Origin: Microbispora catharanthi
GTDB lineage: Bacteria; Actinomycetota; Actinomycetes; Streptosporangiales; Streptosporangiaceae
DNA length: 64,000 nt
Direction of reading: 5' to 3'
Assembly (NCBI RefSeq): GCF_006334915.2
Contig: NZ_VDMA02000004.1
Location: forward strand, 1-64,000
The notes under the pieces are model-generated. The model had not been told where the DNA came from, did not search any database, and saw nothing but the letters and a program-made list of their open reading frames with translations. This document shows, piece after piece, positions 8,266 to 16,610 of this stretch (its first letter is position 1; each line of letters begins with the position of its first letter). Made by a program: the position numbers and the translations under genes.

Positions 8266-9375
8266 TCACGGGCTCGCCGCCAGGAGCAGGAAGGCGGCGA
8301 ACAGTGTGAGATGGACGCCCGCCTGCAGGAGGGTGGCCCGTCCGGGCACCACGGTCAGCGTCGCCACGACGACCGTCAGGCCGAGCAGCACGATGTGCGT
8401 CGGGCCGAGCCCGAGCAGCAGCGGCCCCTTCAGCCACAGCGAGGCCACGGCGATCGTCGGAATGGTGAGCCCGATGCTGGCCATGGCCGAGCCGAAGGCG
8501 AGGTTCAGGCTGACCTGCACCCGGGCCCGCCGGGCCGCGCGTACGGCGGCGAGGGTCTCCGGCAGCAGCACCAGCAGCGCGATCACGACGCCCACCGCGG
8601 ACTGCGGGAGGCTCGCCGCGCGTACGGCCGTCTCGATGGCGGGAGACTCGATCTTCGCCAGGCCGACCACCGCGATCAGCGCGCTCAGCAGCAGCGCAAG
8701 GCTGGCCGCGGCGGCGCGTGTGGTCGGCGGGTCGGCGTGCCCGGCGGCGTCCTCGCCCTGGCCGCCGGGCTCCACCGGCAGGAAGTAGTCGCGGTGCCGC
8801 AACGTCTGAGTGAGCACGAACAGGCCGTACAACGTGATCGAGGCGAGCGCGGCGAACGCGAGCTGGGCCGGGGTGAAGGCGGGCCCGGGCCTGCTCGTGG
8901 TGAACGTCGGCAGGACGAGACTCAGCGTCGACAGCGTGGCGACGGTGGCCAGCGCGCCTCCGGTCCCCTCCGCGTTGAACACCGCCACCCGCCTCCGCAG
9001 CGCCGCGACCAGCAGCGACAGGCCGACGATCCCGTTGCAGGTGATCATCACGGCGGCGAACACCGTGTCGCGGGCGAGCGACGACGCGGCCGGCCCTCCG
9101 GACGCGGTGAGGCTGATGATCAGTGCCACCTCGATCACCGTGACCGCCACGGCGAGCACGAGTGACCCGAACGGCTCGCCCACGCGATGGGCGATGACCT
9201 CGGCGTGGTGCACGGCCGCGAGCACGGAAGCCGCGAGGAAGACCGCCGCGATGACCACGACGACGGGAGGAAGGGCCCGCCCCCACGCCAGCGCGAGCAC
9301 TGCCACGGCGAGGATCGGAACGGGCACGGACCAGGTGGTGGCCAGTCGGCGGAAGAGCAGGATCACATGCTTCAT
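8266..9375 (-). CDS. chaA: ChaA-type Ca2+:H+ antiporter
   Basis: About 369 aa with ten or more hydrophobic helices in two repeats. The ChaA/CaCA signatures are AVHHAEVIAHRVGEPFGSLV followed by AVTVIEVALIISL, and in the second half ALLVLLPETLAAVRAARRAR with SLNLAFGSAMASIGLTIPT. The acidic residues in EVALI and PETLA correspond to the cation-binding glutamates of the family. I chose the ATG at 9375; a GTG at 9366 has a better-spaced AGGA, and an upstream TTG at 9384 is also possible. It converges with the GH16 gene, 22 bp apart. Confidence 0.87.
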   Translation of the reverse strand: MKHVILLFRRLATTWSVPVPILAVAVLALAWGRALPPVVVVIAAVFLAASVLAAVHHAEVIAHRVGEPFGSLVLAVAVTVIEVALIISLTASGGPAASSLARDTVFAAVMITCNGIVGLSLLVAALRRRVAVFNAEGTGGALATVATLSTLSLVLPTFTTSRPGPAFTPAQLAFAALASITLYGLFVLTQTLRHRDYFLPVEPGGQGEDAAGHADPPTTRAAAASLALLLSALIAVVGLAKIESPAIETAVRAASLPQSAVGVVIALLVLLPETLAAVRAARRARVQVSLNLAFGSAMASIGLTIPTIAVASLWLKGPLLLGLGPTHIVLLGLTVVVATLTVVPGRATLLQAGVHLTLFAAFLLLAASP

Positions 9376-9412
9376 CCTGCCCAAATAGGACGAACGGTAT
9401 AAAAATCTCGGT

Positions 9413-10288
9413 TCAGAGCTGCTGGAGCAGCCAGCGAGGACCGGCGACCAGGGCGCCGAGGGCCGTCACCCGCTCGCGCAGCCCTCGGTCGGCGGTGACG
9501 ACGAGGGTGGTCTCCCAGGGCCGCACGTCGCGCACGGCCTCCACGATCGCGTCGTCTCCGCTGCCTCCGGCCACCACGACCGTCAAGTCCCCGGTCACCG
9601 GCCCCGGGTCGGCGGCGCCGGCCGCCGCACCTTCGAGAACCGCGACCATGCGCGGGAACCATCGGGTCAGGGCGGGCACCCCTTCCGGCATCTCGCCGAG
9701 GCCCTGCCCGCAGAGCGGGATCAGCTCGTTGAGCAGGCGGTTCGCGGCGCCCGCGCGGTCCTTCCACCAGCCGTGCTCCGCCCGCGCGCCGATGATGTTG
9801 GCCATGTCGAGGACGACGACCACGGGGCTCAGCGCGGGCCGGATCCTCGGCCACGAGTCGGCGAAGCCGGGATGCAGTTCCTTCGACACCACCTCGTCGG
9901 CCTCCACCCAGCGCATGTCCGCGCTCTCGCCGTTGGCGGGCGCGGCGTCGAGCAGCCCTTCGGCCTCCGCGATCACCGTCTGGAACGACCAGCCGCCGTG
10001 GTCGTCGACGTAGAGCCCGCGCACCCGGACGAGATCGGCGTCCAGCGCGGCCTCCTCCCGGGCCTCGCGCAGCGCGCCGGTGATGGCGTCCTCGTGGCTG
10101 TCGCGCGCGCCGCCCGGCAGCCCCCACGTCCCGCCGTGATGGCTCCACCAGGCGCGCTTCTGCATCAGCACGTACGGCATGCCGTCGAGCGTGTGGTGCA
10201 CGGTGAGCAGACCGGCGGCGCCGTACAGTCCCCAGTGCTGGTGCCCCAGCGCGCACAGGGCCCAGCCGTCGCCGTCCTTCGCCGTCAT
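9413..10288 (-). CDS. Nudix hydrolase fused to a NYN/PIN-like domain
   Basis: A 291-aa protein. Residues about 20-150 form a Nudix fold with a complete box (GGARDSHEDAITGALREAREEA, written here as its two halves joined), including the REAREE metal-binding core. From about residue 155 a second domain begins VVVVLDMANIIG and continues with WWKDRAGAANRLLNELIP and VVAGGSGDDAIVEAV to TTLVVTADRGLRERV. The pattern of conserved Asp in DMAN, D-D-A and TADRGL resembles a NYN/PIN-type nuclease fold. The protein therefore likely joins nucleotide-pool or cap hydrolysis to RNA cleavage, but the substrate is unknown. It is cytosolic. Confidence 0.82.
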   Translation of the reverse strand: MTAKDGDGWALCALGHQHWGLYGAAGLLTVHHTLDGMPYVLMQKRAWWSHHGGTWGLPGGARDSHEDAITGALREAREEAALDADLVRVRGLYVDDHGGWSFQTVIAEAEGLLDAAPANGESADMRWVEADEVVSKELHPGFADSWPRIRPALSPVVVVLDMANIIGARAEHGWWKDRAGAANRLLNELIPLCGQGLGEMPEGVPALTRWFPRMVAVLEGAAAGAADPGPVTGDLTVVVAGGSGDDAIVEAVRDVRPWETTLVVTADRGLRERVTALGALVAGPRWLLQQL

Positions 10289-10327
10289 GCACCCATCTTG
10301 CCGCAGCCCGCCGGCGCGCTCTGATGG

Positions 10328-10579
10328 TCACCAGTGTTCGAGGGGGACCTCCACCCCGGCGACCAGGTCGAAGAGGGTCGCTCCGTCCTCGATGCGGACG
10401 ACCTGGATCTGTGTCGCGAAGCGTACGTCCCGAAGGCGCGTGGCGGCTTCGCGGGCGGTTTGCGGAAAGTGGTAGCGATCAGCCGCGGCGCCGTCCGGGA
10501 TGGGCCGGGTCGAGCGAACCTCGAACCGGTCCGGCGGCCATGCGGGGGGAAGGGGAGCGGAGTGCTGCCAACCGGACAT
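10328..10579 (-). CDS. Small conserved-looking protein of unknown function
   Basis: An 83-aa frame with good actinobacterial codon bias and GGAGAG before the ATG. It is soluble, Pro/Arg-rich at the N-terminus, with an alternating charged/hydrophobic C-terminal half (FATQIQVVRIEDGATLFDLVAG). It lies 39 bp upstream of the Nudix gene on the same strand, so the two may be cotranscribed. No family is recognised. Confidence 0.5.
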   Translation of the reverse strand: MSGWQHSAPLPPAWPPDRFEVRSTRPIPDGAAADRYHFPQTAREAATRLRDVRFATQIQVVRIEDGATLFDLVAGVEVPLEHW

Positions 10580-11290
10580 GTCTCTCCCGTCATGCCGTCT
10601 TCACAGCAGTTGACCTGTGAGACCTGGTTGATCGCCAGTGCGTGATGGGGTCGTAGGCCGATCGTTATTAACCGGTAAGCGATCCTTTCCAACCCGGAGT
10701 CCGGAGCCCGTTAGCGTTTGAGCCCTCACTCGTGATTCCCCCTTTGTCGCGGAGAATCAGGAGATGTCATATCTGGAGAGACGCCCGCTTCCTGCGGCCG
10801 GAGGAGCGGGCGTTGTCCTCCCCTTTCTCTCCGCCTTCTCGCGCCGTCGCCGGTGCGGGTGGTGGTTGTCGCCGATCGCCGTCTTCCGCGGCTCGGCTCT
10901 CTCCCCCTGCCGGTACATCGGTATCGGCAGGGGGTCGCCGCCGTCACGGGTATGAGGGTGGCGCCGGCAGTCCGGCCGGGCGGGGTCTTCGACAGCGGTG
11001 GCTCGATGAACGCCGGGTCCGACTGCGGCTGCCGCCCTGTTTTCGAGTGCCCGCCTGAACGTTTCACTCGATCCCGCATCCCGTCCGTCGTCTTCGGTGG
11101 TTCCTGTGCAAGTGAGAGCCGTCGTACGCGGAAAGCCGCCGCGGCGCGTCGTTGACCGGCGATCGATGGGCTCGTAACTTGATGCGCGATGTTCCTGTAG
11201 ATGAACGTAGTTCAGGTGCATGAAAACCCTTGTGGGGCCAGGAATCAATCCTCGGTCAGGGGCCCTGCACGACCTGCAAGGAGCTCGGGT
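10580..11290. other. Structured gene-free interval before the pectate lyase gene
   Basis: I find no convincing gene in these 711 bases. They hold a hairpin ACGCCCGCT/AGCGGGCGT (10781-10813), a stronger one CCCCCTGCCG/CGGCAGGGGG (10903-10934), and a 13-bp palindrome TGAACGTAGTTCA (11202-11214) close to the lyase leader. The last is a candidate operator. Small frames present here have poor third-position bias. Confidence 0.5.
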
Positions 11291-12925
11291 TTGAAAAGCA
11301 GAACCAGAACAGGCGCCGGGCTGATCGGCGTCCTTGCCGCAGCCGCCGCCCTGGCCGGCGTGACCACCACCGGAACGGCGCAGGCCGCGACCGGATGCGC
11401 CGTGACCTACACCACCAACGACTGGCCGGGCGGCTTCACCGCCGCCATCACGATCCAGAATCTGGGCAGCGCGATCAACGGCTGGACCCTCGGGTTCACC
11501 TTCCCCGACAGCGGCCAGAAGGTGGACACCGGATGGTCGGCCACCTTCAGCCAGAGCGGGCAGAACGTCACGGCCACGAACGTGGACTACAACGCCGCCA
11601 TCCCCAGCGGCGGATCGGTGTCCATCGGGTTCAACCGCACCTGGTCGGGCTCCAACCCCAAGGCCACCGCGTTCACCCTCAACGGCGTCACCTGCACCGG
11701 CTCCACCACCACCGCCTCCCCCAGCCCGCTCACCACCCCCACGCGATCATCCTCCGCCTCGCCTTCACCCTCACCCTCGGCCTCGGTCACCCCCACGCGC
11801 TCACCCTCGCCCTCGCCGTCGCCCACGACGACACCGTCGAGTGGCGCGTTGTACGTCTCGCCGAGCGGCAGGGACGGCGCCTCGGGGACGCAGTCGGACC
11901 CGACGACCCTCACTTCGGCGATCAGCCGCGTCGCCCCCGGCGGGACGATCTACCTGCGCGGCGGGCGGTACAACTTCGCGCAGACGGTCACCATCGCGCC
12001 GGGCAACAACGGCACCTCGAGCGCCCGCAAGACGCTGTCCGCCTACCCCGGTGAGACTCCGGTGCTGAACTTCTCGGCCCAGAGCGAGTCCTCGTCGAAC
12101 CGCGGGCTCACCGTGAACGGCTCGTACTGGCATGTGTACGGCGTCGTCGTCGAGCGTGCCGGTGACAACGGAATCTACGTCGGCGGCAGCAACAACATCA
12201 TCGAACGCACGGTAACCCGGTTCAACCGCGACACCGGGCTGCAGCTCGGGCGGATCGCCTCCGACACCCCCCGCGACCAGTGGCCGTCCAACAACCTCAT
12301 CCTCAGCGCGGAGTCGCACGACAACGCCGACTCCGACGGTGAGGACGCCGACGGCTTCGCCGCCAAGCTCACCACCGGCACAGGCAACGTCTTCCGCTAC
12401 GACGTGTCCCACAACAACATCGACGACGGCTGGGACCTCTACACCAAGACGGACACGGGAGCCATCGGGCCGGTCACCATCGAGGACTCCCTGTCGTACA
12501 ACAACGGCACCCTCACCGACGGCAGCCAGGCCGGCGCCGGCGACCGCAACGGCTACAAGCTCGGCGGCGACAGTATCGCCGTCAACCACGTCGTTCGGCG
12601 CAGCATCGCCTACCACAACGGCCACCACGGGTTCACCTACAACAGCAACCCCGGCACGATGTCGATATCGAACAACGTCGGCATCGACAACGCCGAGCGC
12701 AACTTCTCCTTCGACGCCGGCACCTCGGTGTTCCGCAACAACACCTCCTGCCGCAGCGGCAGCGGGAGCAACGACAAGATCGTCGGTAACGCCGACAGCT
12801 CCAACCAGTTCTGGTCGGGCTCCAACGGGTCCCGGTGCTCCTCCTACACCGGCGCCTTGGGCTGGTCCTACGCCTCGGACGGTCACCTCGTCGTGACCTT
12901 CGGCGGCAAGCCGGTCACGCCGTAA
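11291..12925 (+). CDS. Secreted CBM2-pectate lyase (PL9-type right-handed beta-helix)
   Basis: A 544-aa exported enzyme if translation starts at TTG 11291, which lies 7 bases after AAGGAG and directly begins a signal peptide (LKSRTRTGAG...GTAQAA). An in-frame ATG at 11201 would add 30 residues that look untranslated. After the signal is a family 2 cellulose-binding module (CAVTYTTNDWPGGFTAAITI, with NGWTLGFTFP and IGFNRTWSGSNPKAT). A Ser/Pro/Thr linker of about 45 residues follows. The last 370 residues are a parallel beta-helix with LYVSPSGRDGASGTQSDP and DNGIYVGGSNNIIERTVTR, and the Asp-rich NADSDGEDADGFAAK segment, as in PL9 pectate lyases. It likely acts on wall-bound pectin. Confidence 0.9.
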   Translation: MKSRTRTGAGLIGVLAAAAALAGVTTTGTAQAATGCAVTYTTNDWPGGFTAAITIQNLGSAINGWTLGFTFPDSGQKVDTGWSATFSQSGQNVTATNVDYNAAIPSGGSVSIGFNRTWSGSNPKATAFTLNGVTCTGSTTTASPSPLTTPTRSSSASPSPSPSASVTPTRSPSPSPSPTTTPSSGALYVSPSGRDGASGTQSDPTTLTSAISRVAPGGTIYLRGGRYNFAQTVTIAPGNNGTSSARKTLSAYPGETPVLNFSAQSESSSNRGLTVNGSYWHVYGVVVERAGDNGIYVGGSNNIIERTVTRFNRDTGLQLGRIASDTPRDQWPSNNLILSAESHDNADSDGEDADGFAAKLTTGTGNVFRYDVSHNNIDDGWDLYTKTDTGAIGPVTIEDSLSYNNGTLTDGSQAGAGDRNGYKLGGDSIAVNHVVRRSIAYHNGHHGFTYNSNPGTMSISNNVGIDNAERNFSFDAGTSVFRNNTSCRSGSGSNDKIVGNADSSNQFWSGSNGSRCSSYTGALGWSYASDGHLVVTFGGKPVTP

Positions 12926-12993
12926 CCGGTCGTCTCGTCACCCGGCATGCCTCCCCGGCGGACTGACCTCTCCCAGGGGTACCGCTAGGGCGA

Positions 12994-13024
12994 CCCGCCC
13001 ACCGTGCCGCATACGGTGGGCGGG
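12994..13024 (+). terminator. Perfect 12-bp terminator stem
   Basis: CCCGCCCACCGT (12994-13005) pairs exactly with ACGGTGGGCGGG (13013-13024) around a 7-base loop, 68 bases after the pectate lyase stop. No T-run follows. Confidence 0.65.
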
Positions 13025-13026
13025 GG

Positions 13027-13180
13027 CCTGGCTGAACGTCGCTGGCCCAGCCGGGCCGGCGCTCGAAGCGCGATCTTCGAGTTCATCGAAAGCTGGTACA
13101 ACCTCCGCTGTCTCCACAGCAGCCTCGGCTACCGGCAAGCGATGACAACAAACGAAACTGTTTTTGAAGGTCGCTTCTGA
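13027..13180 (+). pseudogene. IS3-family OrfB, C-terminal relic
   Basis: The stretch closely matches the 3' end of the complete IS3-family OrfB at 55832-56704: it contains IFEFIESWYNLR then LHSSLGY, with near-identical bases over about 110 nt. After LGY the sequence departs and runs to an unrelated stop at 13178-13180. No 5' part, partner ORF or second terminal repeat is seen, so only a scar of an earlier copy of this IS family remains. Confidence 0.8.
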
Positions 13181-13321
13181 TGCAGTGCGAATTCGTGCAC
13201 GTAGCGAGCATGTGGAATTCGAACCCGGCCCACAGGCCAACTCGTCCACCTTCAGTCCATCTGAGGTCGGTGACGATAACAGGCTGTATCGGGCGATCGA
13301 GCGCCGCCCATGCCGAATGCC

Positions 13322-13651
13322 TCAGGGTAGAGGTAGGTCTACCCGACGCCCCAAGCCGAACTCCCCGGCCTCATCGTCAGTGACCATGGCGAAGGCACCG
13401 TGGGGCACCCCACCCAGGGTCACGGCACGAGAAGCGACCCTCAGGAGCGTGTTTTCATCCGCACCGGTGATGAAGAAGACATACACGTCCCCGAACTCCT
13501 CGCCATCGTCGAAGACCTTCGCCTGCCCTTGCTCCTCTATCTCGAATAGAAACTCGTCGATCTCGTCGATCCAGGGGAACGCATAAGCGGTCTCCGGGAG
13601 TTTCTCGCTCTCATGCAGCGGGACGTGGATCTCCACAACAAGGCTGGCCAT
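13322..13651 (-). CDS. Small acidic protein, unknown function
   Basis: A 109-aa acidic soluble protein from ATG 13651 (a TTG at 13672 is possible). It reads MASLVVEIHVPLHESEKLPE, then FPWIDEIDEFLFEIEEQGQA and GDVYVFFITGADENTLLRVA. The size, high acidic content and isolated position beside an IS scar resemble orphan immunity proteins, but no family is recognised and the function is open. The ribosome site is weak (AGG, 3 bases). Confidence 0.55.
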   Translation of the reverse strand: MASLVVEIHVPLHESEKLPETAYAFPWIDEIDEFLFEIEEQGQAKVFDDGEEFGDVYVFFITGADENTLLRVASRAVTLGGVPHGAFAMVTDDEAGEFGLGRRVDLPLP

Positions 13652-13929
13652 GGACCTATAGTGCCCTAACAATTAAGGCCGATGGGGCACTCCGGCTGCG
13701 GCAGGAGGGCTGCGGGCGGATCGTGCTAAGGCCCTGGAATGCTGTACAGCAGCGGAGTACAGCAACGTCATTCCACGCGATCAGACGCCACCGGCCCTCA
13801 GCTACCTCTTGAGCAGGACGATGAGACCGCTACGTCGTGACTGGCTCCGTTTGCAAGCAGGCATTCGAGAGCCATGCGTCAGCGAGCGCCGACTGTGAGA
13901 AGAGACGGCGTATCTGTACCTTTGATCGC

Positions 13930-14574
13930 GTGTCCGCTACCCCGTTACGGCTTCGCGTGGGCCCGTCCATCCGGGCGAAGATTATCGCCCCGGCCGGCAC
14001 TCTGTTAATCGTCCTCCAACAGGCCGTATACGCGATCATGCTTGTGCGGTCATCGTCATTTCAGGAATCTCTGCATGGACCGCTGATTTGCGACTACCTA
14101 CCGGATGCTTCGGCGAGCGGGCAGGGGGAGATCCCGGACTATCTGGGATGCGACGGCTCGTTCGTGCTGATCCTTTTTGTAGGCATCGTGATGCTCGACT
14201 TGATCTCCGTGATCGCAATGGCGTACCTGAGCGTACGTGTGCTGCGCTACCGCGTGGAGCTCTGCGGCACGGTGCTCGTTATGCAGGGGGCGCTGAAGGC
14301 CAAGCGGTTCGACCTGTCGTCAGCCGAGGTGGACATGGATGCCTTAACCATCCGGCGAATCCCATACTTGCGGATCTACGATCCCGCCTCCGGTCGCGGC
14401 CGACTCTTCCTCCGGGATGTAGGCACCCCGCTGATGCCACCAGGCGATCTTCTGGCTCTCGCCGAGGCGATCGAGTCCGGTAGGCGGCCTGAAACCTTCG
14501 TCGAGCAGGCGACTCGGACGGCGACGACCCTTCGTCGTCTGGCCACCGACCCCGTCGCCCGTTTGAGCGCTTGA
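13930..14574 (+). CDS. Two-TM membrane protein with C-terminal PH-like domain, unknown
   Basis: About 214 aa from GTG 13930 (an upstream in-frame start at 13837 would add poorly biased codons). There is a first membrane helix at about residues 20-42 (IIAPAGTLLIVLQQAVYAIML), then an extracellular Cys-containing loop (CDYLPD, LGCDGSF), and a second helix VLILFVGIVMLDLISVIAMAY. The cytosolic C-terminus VELCGTVLVMQGALKAKRFDLSSAEVD resembles the bacterial PH-like domains seen in small membrane proteins. The role is unknown. Confidence 0.6.
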   Translation: MSATPLRLRVGPSIRAKIIAPAGTLLIVLQQAVYAIMLVRSSSFQESLHGPLICDYLPDASASGQGEIPDYLGCDGSFVLILFVGIVMLDLISVIAMAYLSVRVLRYRVELCGTVLVMQGALKAKRFDLSSAEVDMDALTIRRIPYLRIYDPASGRGRLFLRDVGTPLMPPGDLLALAEAIESGRRPETFVEQATRTATTLRRLATDPVARLSA

Positions 14575-14755
14575 GCCACCTGCCGACCTGACTTGTCTAC
14601 AAAGGGGGCGGCTCAACTCCGCACGGCGGGGACCGAACTTCTACTGGCGAGGGCACAACGGAGGCACAGGAAGGCGCGAAACGCCCGGAAACGTCGAGAA
14701 ACGACAAGGGGCCGAATCGCAGGTCAGAGGCCTGTCCGCGATATCGGCACTGGTC

Positions 14756-15601
14756 TCAGCGGCCGTTGACGGAGAAGTGCTGGTAGTCCTTGGCGCCCGA
14801 CCAGGAGCCGCCCCAACCCCAGCCGATCTGCTGGAAGGCCCGCACCACGCGGTCTCCGCTGTTGATCACGCCGGGCTTCTTGAGCGGCCGGTCCACGAAC
14901 GCGTCCGCGTTGCGGTGGGCGTTGGAACCGTTCGCGTAGACGTACGGGTTCTCCCGCGGATTGAGGTCCACCGCCAGGCCGTACGCGTGGTTGGACCAGC
15001 TGCCCGAGCCGGTGGCGTTGCGGCAGTTGAAGGCCGAGGTGTTGTCGGCGTCGATGGAGTCGTTGTCGCTGCCCTTGTAGACGTCGACGGGCTCCATCCG
15101 GCGGATGGGGTAGCGCATGTCGTAGAGCTTCCCGAAGACGGAGGCCATGTCCTCGGCCACCTTCTTGTTGACCACGAGTGTGCCGGTGTGCGCCTGGTCG
15201 TCGAAGCCCCAGTAGGTCATGGTGATCTTACGCAGCCCGCTCAGCGGAACCGGGCAGCCCGGACGCCAGGAGTGCCGGACGTCGTCACGGGACACCTTGT
15301 CGATCTTCGCGGAGAAGGGAGGCGGCCCGCTTGGGCTCGGCGTGGGCCCGTTCCCGGGAGCGGGCGAGACCGGCGCGGACGAGGGCGTGACGGACGACGG
15401 GGTGGCGGACGCGGAGGAGGTCGGCCCGGCGGAGGGAGCGGCAGGCGTGGACGAGCCCGGTGCCGGTGACGCCGGTGCGGGCACCGACACCCGGGTCCGG
15501 GCGGTGGCGGACGCGCCGGCGTCGCCGACCCCGGCGCAGCCGGTCACCCCGACGAGCGCCGCCATCACTACCGCTGACCTGCGGTTCCACAAGGTGGTCA
15601 T
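14756..15601 (-). CDS. Lipoprotein D-alanyl-D-alanine carboxypeptidase-like, peptidase M15 family
   Basis: A 281-aa exported protein. The N-terminus carries a lipobox-like LVGVTGC (Cys about 22), followed by an Ala/Pro/Ser spacer of about 75 residues. The catalytic domain (about 100-281) has the M15 zinc signature WSNHAYGLAVDLN (His and Asp ligands), a supporting Arg/Ser segment RNATGSGS, and the second His in DYQHFS at the C-terminus. It is expected to hydrolyse D-Ala or the peptide stem of peptidoglycan outside the membrane. Adjacent to it, and divergent, is the Lgt-like gene of the next operon. Confidence 0.87.
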   Translation of the reverse strand: MTTLWNRRSAVVMAALVGVTGCAGVGDAGASATARTRVSVPAPASPAPGSSTPAAPSAGPTSSASATPSSVTPSSAPVSPAPGNGPTPSPSGPPPFSAKIDKVSRDDVRHSWRPGCPVPLSGLRKITMTYWGFDDQAHTGTLVVNKKVAEDMASVFGKLYDMRYPIRRMEPVDVYKGSDNDSIDADNTSAFNCRNATGSGSWSNHAYGLAVDLNPRENPYVYANGSNAHRNADAFVDRPLKKPGVINSGDRVVRAFQQIGWGWGGSWSGAKDYQHFSVNGR

Positions 15602-15652
15602 AGGCGCAGATTACCCGTGGCCGAGGCGTGCGCAGGCGGTCGCGCACGCTCC

Positions 15653-15679
15653 TGTGGACAGCGGGACTCCTGTGGACAA
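15653..15679. promoter_or_regulatory. Pair of DnaA-box-like repeats
   Basis: TGTGGACAG (15653-15661) and TGTGGACAA (15671-15679) are direct repeats 18 bp apart in the intergenic space between the M15 gene and the Lgt-like operon. TGTGGACAA is the reverse of the actinobacterial DnaA box TTGTCCACA. Confidence 0.35.
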
Positions 15680-15736
15680 AGCCCCCGGGCGGTTGGCCGG
15701 AATCGCCGTAGGAAAGGGGCGCAAGCCGTACAAATT

Positions 15737-15770
15737 GACGATCGGAATCGTCGCGGTCCGCCGCTAGGGT
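15737..15770 (+). promoter_or_regulatory. Leaderless promoter of the Lgt-like/radical SAM operon
   Basis: A -10 element TAGGGT (15765-15770) is followed by only 6 bases and then GTG 15777. This is the arrangement of leaderless actinobacterial genes, and no Shine-Dalgarno is present. Upstream is an inverted repeat, GACGAT (15737-15742) with ATCGTC (15747-15752), which is a candidate operator. A TTGACG at 15735 is too far for a usual -35 spacing. Confidence 0.5.
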
Positions 15771-15776
15771 GGCGTC

Positions 15777-16610
15777 GTGCTTGAGCAACTGCGTTTCGGC
15801 GGGGTGACCGTGCCGACCCACGCGTTCTTCGTGGGTCTCGGCGTGATCCTCGCGAGCGTGGTGTTCGTCCTTGAGGCGCGGCGCCGGGGGGCTTTGCGGG
15901 AGGAGTCGCTCGTCGCCGTCACCGGCGCGCTGGTCGGCGGGGCGATAGGCATGCGGCTGTCCGGCTGGGCCGAGCATCTCGACCCCGCGCTCAACCCCGG
16001 CCTTCTCGAGGCGTGGATGTTCGGCGCCCGGAGCATCCTCGGTGGCCTGACCGGCGCGTACGTCGGGGTGCTGGTGGCGAAACGGCTGATCGGCTACCGG
16101 GAGCGGACCGGCGACCTGTTCGCGCCCGCCGTCGCGCTCGGCATGGCCGTCGGCCGCATCGGCTGCTTCCTCACCGAGGCCCCCGGCCGTCCCACCAGCC
16201 TTCCCTGGGGCGTCCACGCGCCCGCCACCGTTCCTGAGTGCCCCGGCTGCGTGTCCGGGCAGGCCATGCACCCGTCGTACCTGTACGAGACCGTCTTCCA
16301 GCTCGCCGCCTTCGGCGCGTTGCTGTGGGCGCGGAGCCGTGTCGACCGGCCGGGCGAGCTGTTCACCCTGTATCTGGGCGCGTATGCCGTCTTCCGGTTC
16401 CTCGTCGAGTTCACCAGGGCGAACGAGACGGTCTGGCTCGACCTGACCCGCCCGCAGTGGTTCCTCGTCCCGGGGCTCACGCTCCTCGCCGTCCGCCTCG
16501 GGCTCGGATATCGCAAGGGTTTCTACGATCGGCTGCTCCCCCGGCGGGGCGAGCGGCGACCGCTGTTACCGGCCGCCCGGCTGTCGCCTGCCGGCGAGGA
16601 GGAGAGATGA
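15777..16610 (+). CDS. Lgt-family (prolipoprotein diacylglyceryl transferase-like) membrane enzyme, divergent
   Basis: A 277-aa protein with about seven membrane helices. Lgt landmarks are VGRIGCFLTEAPGRPT (126-140), MHPSYLYE (164-171) and YAVFRFLVEFTR (203-214). From memory of E. coli Lgt, the Tyr-x-x-x-Arg pair (Y235/R239) is kept as Y203/R207 and R143 as R127. The Asn of the GRxGNF motif is replaced by Cys130, and the essential His of the HGG segment is replaced by Leu (SILGGLTG, 86-93). A CPGC pair (155-158) is also unusual. These changes argue against ordinary lipoprotein maturation and for transfer from or to another lipid or thiol substrate. The gene starts a four-gene overlap-coupled operon with a radical SAM enzyme. 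Confidence 0.82.
   Translation: MLEQLRFGGVTVPTHAFFVGLGVILASVVFVLEARRRGALREESLVAVTGALVGGAIGMRLSGWAEHLDPALNPGLLEAWMFGARSILGGLTGAYVGVLVAKRLIGYRERTGDLFAPAVALGMAVGRIGCFLTEAPGRPTSLPWGVHAPATVPECPGCVSGQAMHPSYLYETVFQLAAFGALLWARSRVDRPGELFTLYLGAYAVFRFLVEFTRANETVWLDLTRPQWFLVPGLTLLAVRLGLGYRKGFYDRLLPRRGERRPLLPAARLSPAGEEER

Noticed and set aside
10764-10955. 63-codon frame MSYLERRPLPAAGG in the 10.6-11.3 kb gap
   Set aside because: Overlaps strong hairpins and lacks normal third-base bias.
11801-12886. Long minus-strand frame opposite the pectate lyase
   Set aside because: Val/Ala/Gly-rich shadow of the real gene; no start signal and no family match.
13741-13775. GCTGTACAGC palindrome and GGAATG/CATTCC arms
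   Set aside because: Real symmetry, but no gene nearby starts in a suitable place, so no function is claimed.
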